Part shown: positions 30,204 through 40,774 of the stretch, piece after piece
Layout of the letters: every line of letters begins with the position of its first letter
Numbering within the stretch: position 1 is the first letter of the stretch
From: Rhodospirillales bacterium
GTDB lineage: Bacteria; Pseudomonadota; Alphaproteobacteria; Reyranellales; Reyranellaceae
Length of the DNA stretch: 64,000 bases
Direction: 5' to 3'
NCBI GenBank assembly: GCA_947466085.1
Contig: CANIEC010000008.1
Location: 1 to 64,000 of the forward strand
Made by a program: the position numbers and the translations under genes
Notes under the pieces: generated by a model
The model's input: the letters and a program-made list of their open reading frames with translations, nothing else
Database searches by the model: none
What the model was told of the DNA's origin: nothing

Positions 30204-31616
30204 ATGGCCGAAACCAGTTTCGATCTCATCGTCGTGGGCGGCGGACCGGGCGGCTATGTCGCTGCCATCCGCGCGGCCCAGCTCGGAATCAAGACCGCGG
30301 TGGTCGAGCGCGAGCATATGGGCGGCATCTGCCTCAACTGGGGCTGCATTCCGACCAAGGCGCTGCTGCGCACCTCGGAGGTTTACGGCCTCATCAAGCA
30401 TGCCGACGCCTATGGCCTGTCGGTCAAGGACGTGTCGTTCGATCCCAAGAAGATCGTCGAGCGCTCGCGCAAGGTCGCGAGCCAGCTCAGCAACGGCGTC
30501 TCGATGCTGATGAAGAAGAACAAGATCACGGTGTTCGACGGCACGGCGAAGCTCGCCGGCACCGACGGGGCGAAGCGCAAGGTCGCGGTCGCGCTGAAGG
30601 ACAAGAGCAACGTCACCCTGACGGCCAAGGACGTGATCCTGGCCACCGGCGCCCGCGCGCGCCAGCTTCCCGGCCTCGAGGCCGACGGCAAGCTGGTGTG
30701 GAGCTACAAGGAAGCGATGGTGCCGCCGGAATTCCCGAAGTCGCTGCTGGTCATCGGCTCGGGTGCGATCGGCATCGAGTTCGCGAGCTTCTACCGCACC
30801 ATGGGCGCCGAGGTGACGGTGGCCGAGGTCATGGACCGCGTGCTGCCGGTCGAGGATGCCGAGGTCTCCGCCTTCGCCAAGCGTGCCTTCGAGAAGCAGG
30901 GCATGAAGATCCTGACCAGCGCCACGGTGTCGAACCTGAAGAAAGGCGCCAACAACGTCACGGCCACCATCACGGTCGGCGGCAAGGCGCAGGAGATCAC
31001 GGTCGACCGCGTCATCAGCGCCGTCGGCATCGTGGGCAATGTCGAGAATATCGGCCTCGAAGGCACCAAGGTGAAGGTCGAGAAGACCCACATCGTGATC
31101 GACCCGTGGGGCTTCACCGGCGAGCCCAACGTCTATGCGATCGGCGACGTCGCCGGCCCGCCCTGGCTCGCCCACAAGGCAATGCACGAGGGCGTGCTGG
31201 TGGTCGAGAAGATCGCCGGCGTGAAGGGCGTGCACCCGATGAAGACCGAGAACATCCCGGGCTGCACCTACTGCCAGCCGCAGGTCGCGAGCATCGGCCT
31301 CACCGAGGCGGCGGCCAAGGCCAAGGGGCTGGAACTCAAGGTCGGCAAGTTCCCCTTCATCGGCAATGGCAAGGCGATTGCCCTGGGCGAGCCCGAGGGC
31401 TTCATCAAGACGATCTTCGACGCCAGGACCGGCGAGCTCTTGGGCGCCCACATGATCGGCGCCGAGGTCACCGAGTTGATCCAGGGCTACAGCATCGCCA
31501 AGACGCTGGAGACCACCGAGGTCGAGCTGATGGCCACGGTGTTCCCGCATCCCACCCTGTCGGAGATGATGCACGAGTCGGTACTGGCGGCCTACGGCCG
31601 GACGCTCCATATCTAG
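30204..31616 (+). CDS. lpdA: Dihydrolipoyl dehydrogenase (E3)
   Basis: A 470-residue FAD flavoprotein that reoxidises dihydrolipoamide with NAD. The FAD-binding GGGPGGYVAAIRAAQ is at 12-26, and the redox disulfide is Cys43/Cys48 (GGICLNWGCIPTKAL). A NAD-binding GSGAIGIEFASFY follows, and the C-terminal dimer interface holds the catalytic His in ATVFPHPTLSEMMHE. It starts 9 bases after pdhC. Confidence 0.97.
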   Translation: MAETSFDLIVVGGGPGGYVAAIRAAQLGIKTAVVEREHMGGICLNWGCIPTKALLRTSEVYGLIKHADAYGLSVKDVSFDPKKIVERSRKVASQLSNGVSMLMKKNKITVFDGTAKLAGTDGAKRKVAVALKDKSNVTLTAKDVILATGARARQLPGLEADGKLVWSYKEAMVPPEFPKSLLVIGSGAIGIEFASFYRTMGAEVTVAEVMDRVLPVEDAEVSAFAKRAFEKQGMKILTSATVSNLKKGANNVTATITVGGKAQEITVDRVISAVGIVGNVENIGLEGTKVKVEKTHIVIDPWGFTGEPNVYAIGDVAGPPWLAHKAMHEGVLVVEKIAGVKGVHPMKTENIPGCTYCQPQVASIGLTEAAAKAKGLELKVGKFPFIGNGKAIALGEPEGFIKTIFDARTGELLGAHMIGAEVTELIQGYSIAKTLETTEVELMATVFPHPTLSEMMHESVLAAYGRTLHI

Positions 31617-31622
31617 GCGATC

Positions 31623-32591
31623 ATGGACGGAACCCTCGACAAGCTTTCCCTGAGCCGGGCGGAGCGCCACCCGGAGAAGGCCCACCGCCCCGACAATCCC
31701 ATCCAGCGCAAGCCGGATTGGATCAGGGTACGTGCGCCCAACTCGCCGGAATATGCCGAGACCAAGCGGCTGATGCGCGAGCTCAAGCTCACGACGGTAT
31801 GCGAGGAAGCGGCCTGCCCGAACATCGGCGAGTGCTGGAAGCAGAAGCACGCGACCTTCATGATCATGGGCGAGACCTGCACGCGGGCCTGCGCCTTCTG
31901 CAACGTGGCGACCGGCAAGCCGGGCGCGCTGAACCCGCACGAGCCGGCCAATATTGCGGAGGCGGTCGGCAAGCTCGGCCTCGGCCATGTCGTGGTCACG
32001 TCCGTCGACCGCGACGACCTCGCCGATGGCGGGGCAGGGCACTTCGCCGAGGTGATCACCGCGCTGCACAAGTCGGCGCCGGCGACCACGGTCGAGATCC
32101 TGACTCCCGACTTCATGCGCAAGCCCGGCGCCATCGAGACGGTGGTCGCGTCGCGTCCCGACGTCTTTAACCACAATCTCGAAACCGTGCCGCGGCTCTA
32201 TCCGACCATCCGTCCCGGCGCGCGCTACTTTACCTCGCTGCGCCTCCTGTCGCGCGTAAAGGAGATCGATCCCGCGATGTTCACTAAGTCCGGCCTGATG
32301 GTCGGGCTGGGCGAGACGCGCGAGGAGATCCTGCAGGTGATGGACGACCTGCGCGCCGCCGACGTCGACTTCCTGACGATCGGCCAGTACCTGCAGCCGA
32401 CGCCCAAGCACGCCGCGCTCGACCGCTTCTGGACGCCGGCCGAATTCTCGGAACTCGCCCAGATGGCGCGGGCCAAGGGCTTCCTGATGGTCTCGTCCTC
32501 GCCGCTGACGCGGTCGAGCTATCACGCCGGCGACGATTTCGCGCGCCTCAAGGCCGCGCGCGTGGCCCAGCTAGAGCAGCTCAAGGGCTGA
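31623..32591 (+). CDS. lipA: Lipoyl synthase
   Basis: A 322-residue radical SAM enzyme that inserts two sulfurs into octanoyl-protein. Both iron-sulfur clusters can be placed: the auxiliary cluster from Cys60, Cys65 and Cys71 ([12 protein letters not shown]), and the SAM cluster from Cys86, Cys90 and Cys93 (CTRACAFC). The C-terminal Ser of the auxiliary cluster lies in [14 protein letters not shown]. Placement after lpd means the cofactor maker is co-expressed with the enzyme complex that carries it. Confidence 0.97.
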   Translation: MDGTLDKLSLSRAERHPEKAHRPDNPIQRKPDWIRVRAPNSPEYAETKRLMRELKLTTVCEEAACPNIGECWKQKHATFMIMGETCTRACAFCNVATGKPGALNPHEPANIAEAVGKLGLGHVVVTSVDRDDLADGGAGHFAEVITALHKSAPATTVEILTPDFMRKPGAIETVVASRPDVFNHNLETVPRLYPTIRPGARYFTSLRLLSRVKEIDPAMFTKSGLMVGLGETREEILQVMDDLRAADVDFLTIGQYLQPTPKHAALDRFWTPAEFSELAQMARAKGFLMVSSSPLTRSSYHAGDDFARLKAARVAQLEQLKG

Positions 32592-32598
32592 CGGCTTC

Positions 32599-33081
32599 TT
32601 GGCGACCCGTCATCAGGAACGGCGCGTCGTTCCGTTCCAGCCGCGGCAGCTCTTCGACCTGGTCGCCGACGTGCCGCGCTATCCCGAATTCCTGCCCTGG
32701 TGCTTCGCCGGTCGCATCCGCCGGCGTGAAGGGCCCAATGTCGAGATCGCCGAACTGGCGATCGGCTTCGGCCCGTTCCACGAAAAGTTCGTCTCGCGCG
32801 TCGAGCTGTCACCCGACGATCCCGAGGGTCCGCGTATCGTCACGACGGGAATCGAGGGTCCATTCCGGCTGCTGAAGAGCCGCTGGATCTTCAAGCCTCA
32901 TCCCGAGGGCACGCAGATCGACTTCGAACTCGAGTTCGATTTCCGCTCGCTGCTGCTGCAGAAGACTGTGCAACTCCTGTTCGCCGAAGCCGTCCGCCGC
33001 ATGGTCTCGGCCTTCGAGGCACGAGCGTCGCAGCTCTATGGTGCGCCCACGAAACCGGCCAACGCCAAACAGTCGTCCTGA
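32599..33081 (+). CDS. RatA/Coq10-type START-domain protein
   Basis: A 160-residue member of the polyketide cyclase/Coq10 family. The pattern RQLFDLVADVPRYPEFLPWC is the signature, and the helix at the end (VQLLFAEAVRRMVSAFEARA) closes the START-like fold. Relatives include Coq10 (ubiquinone binding) and RatA. Its position directly after lipA is common in alphaproteobacteria. The start is TTG 32599, 8 bases after the lipA stop; no ATG lies nearby in frame. Confidence 0.88.
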   Translation: MATRHQERRVVPFQPRQLFDLVADVPRYPEFLPWCFAGRIRRREGPNVEIAELAIGFGPFHEKFVSRVELSPDDPEGPRIVTTGIEGPFRLLKSRWIFKPHPEGTQIDFELEFDFRSLLLQKTVQLLFAEAVRRMVSAFEARASQLYGAPTKPANAKQSS

Positions 33082-33118
33082 GCGCTGCGCCGCCCTTCGG
33101 GCGGCTCCCTCGGACGAC
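33072..33118. terminator. Bidirectional nested hairpin between convergent genes
   Basis: The inner stem gccgccc (33089-33095) and gggcggc (33099-33105) encloses the loop ttc. An outer stem gtcgtcc (33072-33078) and ggacgac (33112-33118) surrounds it. It lies between the RatA/Coq10 gene and cinA, which end towards each other. There is no long T-tract, so it may be Rho-assisted. Confidence 0.55.
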
Positions 33119-33132
33119 GGGTGTTTGTGTCT

Positions 33133-33624
33133 CTACCGCTCCGCCAGCTTCGCCAGCATGGCCAGCGCGGTGATGACCGCGAGGCGGCGGATGGCGTCGC
33201 GGTCGCCGGGGAAGACGTGGCGTTCGGTCACCGGCTCGAAGCCCGCGCGGGCTGCGCCGAAATGGACCAGGCCGACGGGCTTTTCGGCCGAGCCGCCGCC
33301 GGGGCCGGCGACGCCAGTCACCGAGACGGAAAGCTGCGCGCCGGAGCGGGCGAGGGCGCCGGTGGCCATCGCTCGTGCCACCTGCTCGCTCACCGCGCCG
33401 TGGCTCACGATCGCGTCCCACGGCACGTCCAGCATCTCGCGCTTGGCTTCGTTGGAGTAGGTGACGAAGCCGCGGTCCACGACGTCGGACGAGCCGGCGA
33501 TGGCGGTGAGGGCGGCGGCGATCAGGCCGCCGGTGCAGGACTCCGCCGTGACGACCTTGAAGCCGCGCTTGCGGCAGGCGAACAGGACGTGCTCCGCGGC
33601 TTCCCGCATTTCGTGATCGAACAT
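33133..33624 (-). CDS. CinA C-terminal domain protein (PncC-type NMN deamidase)
   Basis: A 163-residue stand-alone CinA C-terminal domain. The family motifs VVTAESCTGGLIAAALTAIA (about 25-44), GFVTYSNEAKREML and SVTGVAGPGGGSAEKPVG are clear. Characterised members deamidate nicotinamide mononucleotide in pyridine nucleotide salvage. ATG 33624 is chosen; its start lies just past the end of ispDF, so it is likely translated with it. An in-frame start at 33660 would overlap ispDF further. Confidence 0.92.
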   Translation of the reverse strand: MFDHEMREAAEHVLFACRKRGFKVVTAESCTGGLIAAALTAIAGSSDVVDRGFVTYSNEAKREMLDVPWDAIVSHGAVSEQVARAMATGALARSGAQLSVSVTGVAGPGGGSAEKPVGLVHFGAARAGFEPVTERHVFPGDRDAIRRLAVITALAMLAKLAER

Positions 33625-33631
33625 GTGCCGC

Positions 33632-34804
33632 TCAGCTCCCTGGCAGTTCCACGGTTGCAATGGCCTGGGCCGCGATGCCTTCGCGCCGCCCGGTGAAGCC
33701 CAATCCCTCGGTCGTCGTCGCCTTCACGCTGACCCGTCCGGAGGCAACGCCGGCGATGGCGGCGATGCTGTTCACCATGGCGTCGCGATGCGGCCCGACC
33801 TTGGGGGCTTCGCAGACGATCGAGACATCGAGGTGAACGATGCGGCCGCCGCGCGCCGTCACGAGATCGACGGCGTGACGCAGGAAGCGGTCGGAGGAGG
33901 CGCCGCGCCATTGCGGATCGGAGGGCGGGAAGTGCTTGCCGATGTCGCCGGCGCCGATCGTGCCCAGGACGGCATCGGTCAACGCATGCAGCGCCACATC
34001 GGCGTCGGAGTGACCGGCAAGCGCATGTGTGTGCGCAATGGCGACGCCGCCCAGCATGACGGCATTGCCCGGCGCGAAGCCGTGCACGTCGAAGCCGAGG
34101 GCGGTGCGGGTTTCCATGTGAGGCAAGGAGAGGTCGGCGGTGTTGGTGATCTTGCGGTTATCTTCGCTGCCCGCGACCATGACAAGCTTCAGCCCCGCCC
34201 GCTCGGCGACGGCGGCATCGTCCGTCAGCGCGGTCGCTTCGTCGGCGGCGAGCGACGCCGCTGCGCGGTGCGCCATCAGAAGGGGCGCGAAGCGAAAGAC
34301 CTGCGGTGTCTGCGCGCGCCACAGGTCGAGGCGCGGCACGGTCTCCGTGATCGCCTGGCCCGCGCCGACGCGCTTCAACGTATCGGCGAGGGGAATGCCA
34401 AGGATGGCGCCATCGATCCCGTCGGCCGAGGCGGCGGAGAGGCACGCCTCGATGTCGGCAGGCCGCACGAAGGGGCGGGCCGCGTCGTGGATGGCGACGA
34501 AATCCGGCGCCGTAGAGGCCAGGGCTTCGAGGCCGTGCAGCACGGACTGCTGGCGGCTGCTGCCGCCCGGCACCGGCTGGGGCAGGTCGAGCCCGCGTGT
34601 CGCGGCCTCGTAGCGCGCGTCATCTCCCGAACCGATCACCACGATAACGCGGCCGACGGCAGGCGTGGCTTGAAAGGCGGCGATGGTCCGGCGCAGGACG
34701 GGCTCGCCGTCCAGAAGCGCATATTGCTTGGGCAGTGGGCCGCCGAAGCGGCTACCGCGGCCGGCCGCGACGATCAGGGCGGTAACTCTACGCATTATGC
34801 GCAA
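33632..34804 (-). CDS. ispDF: Bifunctional IspD/IspF enzyme of the MEP pathway
   Basis: A 390-residue fusion. Residues about 1-230 are the cytidylyltransferase IspD (ALIVAAGRGSRFGGPLPKQY is the nucleotide motif; IHDAARPFV follows). Residues about 233-390 are the cyclodiphosphate synthase IspF (ALGFDVHGFAPG and LAGHSDADVALHALTDAV metal motifs; TTTEGLGFTGRREGIAAQA C-terminus). The two act at steps three and five of isoprenoid precursor synthesis. Fusion is typical of alphaproteobacteria. It is divergent from dusB with 113 bases between. Confidence 0.97.
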   Translation of the reverse strand: MRIMRRVTALIVAAGRGSRFGGPLPKQYALLDGEPVLRRTIAAFQATPAVGRVIVVIGSGDDARYEAATRGLDLPQPVPGGSSRQQSVLHGLEALASTAPDFVAIHDAARPFVRPADIEACLSAASADGIDGAILGIPLADTLKRVGAGQAITETVPRLDLWRAQTPQVFRFAPLLMAHRAAASLAADEATALTDDAAVAERAGLKLVMVAGSEDNRKITNTADLSLPHMETRTALGFDVHGFAPGNAVMLGGVAIAHTHALAGHSDADVALHALTDAVLGTIGAGDIGKHFPPSDPQWRGASSDRFLRHAVDLVTARGGRIVHLDVSIVCEAPKVGPHRDAMVNSIAAIAGVASGRVSVKATTTEGLGFTGRREGIAAQAIATVELPGS

Positions 34805-34817
34805 TCTAGCAGGCTTT

Positions 34818-34850
34818 GACGGGCGCGTACTTCCGGCCCTTGCGCCCGTC
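34818..34850. other. Inverted repeat in the ispDF/dusB divergent region
   Basis: Perfect 9-base arms gacgggcgc (34818-34826) and gcgcccgtc (34842-34850) enclose 15 bases. It lies just upstream of the ispDF start. It could be an operator or mRNA hairpin; nothing decides which. Confidence 0.35.
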
Positions 34851-34879
34851 GTCGGGACCCGCTATTGCTCGCTTAATTA

Positions 34880-34894
34880 TTGTGCACTGCACAA
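34880..34894 (+). promoter_or_regulatory. Palindrome upstream of dusB-ntrBC, candidate operator
   Basis: TTGTGCA-C-TGCACAA is a perfect 15-base palindrome with one central base, ending 23 bases before the dusB start. It contains GTGCA/TGCAC half-sites similar to the known NtrC site pattern (TGCACC...GGTGCA), though with much closer spacing. Autoregulation of nifR3-ntrBC by NtrC is known in related bacteria. The link here is inference. Confidence 0.4.
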
Positions 34895-34917
34895 GATGCC
34901 TAATAACTGAACAAAGA

Positions 34918-35925
34918 ATGCCAAACGCACACAGCCTCAAACCCATCGACATCGGCCCCGTTCGTATCGAGGACCCCGTCATCCTGGCGCCGCTATCGGG
35001 TGTCAGCGACATGCCGTTCCGACAGATGGTGAAGCGCCGCGGGGCAGGGCTCGTCGTTTCCGAGATGATCGCCTCGGCCGCGATGGTCCGCGAAAACCGC
35101 AAGACGTTAATGATGGCCAAGACGACGCCGGAAGAGTTTCCGATGTCGGTCCAGCTCGCAGGCTGCGAGCCCGAGGTCATGGCCGAAGCCGCCAAGCTCA
35201 ACGAGGATCGCGGCGCGGCGATCATCGACATCAATTTCGGCTGCCCGGTGAAGAAGGTCGTGAACGGGCACGCCGGTTCGTCGCTGATGCGCGACGAGGT
35301 CCATGCCGCGAAGATCCTCGAAGCGACGGTCAAGGCCGTTAAGCTGCCGGTCACGCTCAAGATGCGGACCGGCTGGGATTCGACCAACCGCAACGCCCCG
35401 AACCTCGCGCGCATCGCCGAGGCGTGCGGCATCAGGATGTTGACGGTGCATGGTCGCACCCGCTGCGACTTCTACGAGGGTCACGCCGACTGGGCCTTCG
35501 TCCGCACCGTCAAGGCGGCCACCAAGCTGCCGGTGATCGTCAACGGCGACATCAACACGCTCGACGACGTCGACCAGGCGCTGGAGCAGTCGGGTGCCGA
35601 CGGCATCATGATCGGCCGCGGCGCCTATGGTCGCCCTTGGTTCCCCGCCCAGGCGATCCATTACCTTCGGACCGGCGAGCGTCTGCGCGATCCCTCGATC
35701 GCCGAGCAATACGCGACGGTGCGCACGCATTTCGAGGCGATGCTCGAACACTACGGTCTGGAAACGGGCGTACGCATGGCCCGCAAGCATCTCGGCTGGT
35801 ATTCCAAGGGCCTTCCGGACTCCGCCGATTTTCGAGCGGCGCTCAACCGCGAAACCGACGCCGACAAGGTGCGGGGCATGCTCGCTTCGTTCTTCCTGCC
35901 GGCCGCGGAGCGACAGGCAGCCTGA
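34918..35925 (+). CDS. dusB: tRNA-dihydrouridine synthase (NifR3)
   Basis: A 335-residue FMN enzyme that reduces uridine to dihydrouridine in tRNA. The TIM barrel starts [20 protein letters not shown]. The catalytic Cys is in [12 protein letters not shown], followed by [11 protein letters not shown]. The FMN phosphate site is [16 protein letters not shown]. The start ATG 34918 follows AACAAAGA, and an upstream in-frame start would cross the palindrome. Its stop overlaps the ntrB start (TGATG). This gene order is the classic nifR3-ntrBC operon. Confidence 0.96.
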   Translation: MPNAHSLKPIDIGPVRIEDPVILAPLSGVSDMPFRQMVKRRGAGLVVSEMIASAAMVRENRKTLMMAKTTPEEFPMSVQLAGCEPEVMAEAAKLNEDRGAAIIDINFGCPVKKVVNGHAGSSLMRDEVHAAKILEATVKAVKLPVTLKMRTGWDSTNRNAPNLARIAEACGIRMLTVHGRTRCDFYEGHADWAFVRTVKAATKLPVIVNGDINTLDDVDQALEQSGADGIMIGRGAYGRPWFPAQAIHYLRTGERLRDPSIAEQYATVRTHFEAMLEHYGLETGVRMARKHLGWYSKGLPDSADFRAALNRETDADKVRGMLASFFLPAAERQAA

Positions 35926-37030
35926 TGTCCCTGCGCCCTCTCAAACGGAACGGCATGAGCGATCAGTTTCCGACGGCTCTCCTCGATTCGCTCTCGGAAG
36001 CGATCATCGTCGTCGATGCGAACGGCCTGATGCACTACGCCAACCTCTCGGCCGAGCAGTTCTTCGGCGTCGGCCGGGCCCGCCTGGTCGGTCATCCGCT
36101 GAGCGAGTTCGTTCCCGAGGACACGCCGCTCTTCTCCCTGATGGAGCAGGTCCTGGCCACCGGCGGCGCGGTCGCCGAGAACGGCGTGACGCTCGCGTCG
36201 CCGCGCATCGGCACGCGTTTCTGCGCGCTCCGCCTCTCGCCGATCGTCGACAGCGAAGGTCTGGTCGCAGTTTCTCTGGTCGAGCAGACGATCGCCCGCA
36301 GCATCGACCGCCAGCTCTCGCATCGCAGCGCCGCCCGCTCGGTGAGCGCGCTGGCCGCGATGCTGGCGCACGAGGTCAAGAACCCGCTATCCGGCATCCG
36401 TGGCGCCGCCCAGCTCCTCGAACAGTCGGTGCCGGATTCCGATCGTGAGCTGACCGAGCTGATCTGCGAGGAGACCGACCGCATCGTCGCGCTGGTCGAC
36501 CGCATGGAGGCCTTCGCCGACGGCCGCCCCATCGAACGCGGGCCGATCAACATCCATCAGGTCCTCAACCATGTGCGCCGCCTGTCGCAGAACGGCTTCG
36601 GCAAGGGCGTGCGCTTCATCGAAACCTACGATCCGTCGCTGCCGGATGTGCACGGAGATCGCGACCAGCTCATCCAGGTGTTCCTGAACCTGGTGAAGAA
36701 TGCCTGCGAGGTCCCGGGCGACGTCGATCGCGAGATCGAACTGTCGACCGCCTATCGCCACGGGCTGCGGCTGGCCGTGCCGGGACAGCAGACGAGGGTG
36801 AACCTGCCGCTGGTCGTTTCCGTACGCGACAACGGCCGCGGCGTGTCGGACGAGATCCGCAGTCACCTGTTTGACGCGTTCGTGACCAACAAGCCCACCG
36901 GAACCGGCCTGGGTCTTGCTTTGGTCGCCAAGATCATCAACGACCACGGCGGCGCTATCGAGTTCGATAGCGAGCCTGGCCGCACATCATTCAGGGTCAT
37001 GTTGCCGCTCCAGTTCCCGCAGGCCACGCC

Positions 37031-37034
<4 letters not shown>
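35925..37034 (+). CDS. ntrB: Nitrogen regulation sensor kinase NtrB (NR II)
   Basis: A 369-residue cytosolic histidine kinase. A PAS domain (about 14-115, [20 protein letters not shown]) precedes the phosphoacceptor His149 ([15 protein letters not shown]). The ATPase domain has the N-box LVKNACE, the G1 box RDNGRGV and the later [14 protein letters not shown]. It phosphorylates or dephosphorylates NtrC according to nitrogen status via PII. The start ATG 35925 overlaps the dusB stop; MSDQF at 35955 is an alternative start. The ntrC start overlaps its stop (ATGA). Confidence 0.96.
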
Positions 37035-38506
<1,472 letters not shown>

Positions 38507-38510
38507 TTTC

Positions 38511-40742
38511 GTGACAGCTGCGCTGGGCGTCTCACGCTTGGGCGACAAGATGAGCGCGGTGCTTCGCAGCCTTAGCGGTCGCATTGCCGCCGTCTCGTTG
38601 GCCATCCTCGCCATGGCCGCGGGCGGCGCGACCTATGCGTGGCTCGCCGGCTTCGTGCCGGAATCGTTCGGCACGCGCGGCTGGATGACGGGCCTGCTGG
38701 TGGCCGATCTGGTCATCGCGATTGCCCTGGTCTCCGTGGTTGCCGTTCGCCTGACCCAGCTCTGGCTCGACCGTAGGCGCGGCGCCGCAGGCTCGCGCCT
38801 GCACATGCGGCTGGTGCTGGTCTGCAGCGTCTTCACGATCACACCGACGGTCATCGTCACCATCATCCTGTCGATGCTGGTGATCAGCCTCACCGACTTC
38901 GTCGTAAAGCCGTCGCAGGCCTCCTACGAGGCCGCCCGCGCCATCGGCGAGCCGGTGCGGCGTGCCCGCGAGCAGGAGATCCTGAACGACATCGGGGCTA
39001 TCTCCGCCCCGCTGCAGGCCGAAGGCGTCGACGCGGTGCGCGACCCGGCGGCAACGAAGGCGCTGCTGGAGCGCCTGATCGAGGGACGACCGATCATCGA
39101 GGCGACCGTGCTCGATGCGGACAAGGGGGTGATCGCCCAGGCCAAGGCGCCGGATGCGACGGGCATGGCCAATCCCGTCCCGCCGGCCCAGTTCCTCTGG
39201 CAGGCGGTGAACCAGGCGCGGCCCGTGCAGATCGAATCGCCGACCGGCGCCTACTTCGTGATGCAGCTCTTCGTCGGCGAGCCGCTGTTCCTGGCAACCG
39301 GCCACGCCGTCGACCTCAGGGTCGTCGACTACATCAAGAGCATCGAGTTCGCAGGCTCGTTCTATTCGCAGATCGAATCGGCGCTGCGGCGCAGCCAGCT
39401 CATCATCTTCGTGGTGTGCGGCGCCATCGCCTTCCTGATGCTGCTGGCCGCCGTGTGGCTCGCCATCCTATTCGCCACACGCCTGACCGAGCCGATCGGC
39501 GGCCTGATGCAGGCGGCCGAGAAGGTGCGGGGAGGCGATCTCAGCGCCCGCGTGGAGGAAGGACCGCCCAACGACGAGCTGGGCCAGCTCGCGCGCTCCT
39601 TCAACCGCATGGCCAGCCAGATCGAGCAGCAGCGTGGCGAACTGGTGCACGCCAATACAGAGCTCGACACGAGGCGCCGTCTCACCGACGCGGTTCTGGC
39701 GGGCGTCTCCGCCGGCGTGTTGAGCGTCGACGGCGAGGGCATCGTGATGCGCTCCAACCGGTCGGCGCTCGACCTGCTGGCGCTGCCCGAGGACGGCGTG
39801 CTGGGACGGCCGCTGATCGCGGTGATGCCGGAACTTGGGCCACTGGTCGCACAGGCGGCGGAGCGGCCAGATCGGATGACCCAGGGTCAGGTCGAGATCC
39901 TGCAGCGCGGGGCGCGGCAGATCCTGCTGGTTCGTATCAGCGCCGCCACGGGTGCCGGCTTCGTCGTCACCTTCGATGACGTCACCGACCTGATGTCGGC
40001 GCAGCGCATGGCGGCGTGGGGCGACGTGGCCCGCCGAATCGCGCACGAGATCAAGAACCCACTGACGCCGATCCAGCTCTCCGCCGAGCGGCTGAAGCGG
40101 CGCTACCTGAAGCAGATCAAGGACGATCCCGAAACCTTCTCGATGTGTACCGACACCATCATCCGGCAGGTCGGCGACATCGGGCGCATGGTCGACGAGT
40201 TCTCCTCCTTCGCCCGCATGCCGCGGCCGACGGTCAAGGAGGAGGATGCGAAGGAGTTGTGCCAGCAGGCCCTGTTCCTGCAACGCAACGGTAATCCCGA
40301 TATCCGCTACACCGCGAACCTGCCCACCCATCCGGCGCCGCTCAACTGTGACCGGCGCCAAGTCTCGCAGGTGCTGACCAACATCCTCAAGAACTCGGCT
40401 GAGGCGATCGAGGGCAGGGACGAGAAGTCGGACACGCCCTTGCCACAGGGAGAGATCAGCCTGTCGCTGATCGAGGACGAGTCCGGCATGCGCATCGTCG
40501 TGGAAGACAACGGTCGGGGACTGCCGAAGGAGGGGCGCGAGCGGTTGACAGAGCCCTACATGACCACCCGGAGCAAGGGCACCGGCCTCGGTCTCGCGAT
40601 CGTGAAGAAGATCATGGAGGACCATGGCGGGTTCCTGTCGCTGCAGGATCGCGAGGGTGGCGGCGCGCGCATCAGTCTGGTATTCCGACGAGACGCGAAG
40701 GAAATCGCGTCGGCTCGACCGCAGGCGACAGCCGCACAATGA
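38511..40742 (+). CDS. ntrY: Nitrogen/redox sensor histidine kinase NtrY
   Basis: A 743-residue membrane kinase. Hydrophobic helices are at about 25-45, 57-81, 98-130 and 295-325, with a periplasmic region between the third and fourth. A HAMP linker follows (TRLTEPIGGLMQAAEKVRGG, about 323-342), then a PAS domain (about 395-500), the phosphoacceptor His512 (RRIAHEIKNPLTPIQL), and an ATPase domain (VEDNGRGLPKEG and TGLGLAIVKKIM). It starts at GTG 38511, 4 bases after ntrC. It is the partner of NtrX. Confidence 0.95.
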   Translation: MTAALGVSRLGDKMSAVLRSLSGRIAAVSLAILAMAAGGATYAWLAGFVPESFGTRGWMTGLLVADLVIAIALVSVVAVRLTQLWLDRRRGAAGSRLHMRLVLVCSVFTITPTVIVTIILSMLVISLTDFVVKPSQASYEAARAIGEPVRRAREQEILNDIGAISAPLQAEGVDAVRDPAATKALLERLIEGRPIIEATVLDADKGVIAQAKAPDATGMANPVPPAQFLWQAVNQARPVQIESPTGAYFVMQLFVGEPLFLATGHAVDLRVVDYIKSIEFAGSFYSQIESALRRSQLIIFVVCGAIAFLMLLAAVWLAILFATRLTEPIGGLMQAAEKVRGGDLSARVEEGPPNDELGQLARSFNRMASQIEQQRGELVHANTELDTRRRLTDAVLAGVSAGVLSVDGEGIVMRSNRSALDLLALPEDGVLGRPLIAVMPELGPLVAQAAERPDRMTQGQVEILQRGARQILLVRISAATGAGFVVTFDDVTDLMSAQRMAAWGDVARRIAHEIKNPLTPIQLSAERLKRRYLKQIKDDPETFSMCTDTIIRQVGDIGRMVDEFSSFARMPRPTVKEEDAKELCQQALFLQRNGNPDIRYTANLPTHPAPLNCDRRQVSQVLTNILKNSAEAIEGRDEKSDTPLPQGEISLSLIEDESGMRIVVEDNGRGLPKEGRERLTEPYMTTRSKGTGLGLAIVKKIMEDHGGFLSLQDREGGGARISLVFRRDAKEIASARPQATAAQ

Positions 40743-40774
40743 CCCGCCGTTCCATGCGGGCTGCTTGAAGTGAC

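Noticed and set aside
29013-32525. A 1170-codon open frame antisense to pdhC-lpd-lipA
   Set aside because: It mirrors the codon bias of three certain genes in a GC-rich genome; its translation is rich in Arg, Asp, Leu and His without domains.
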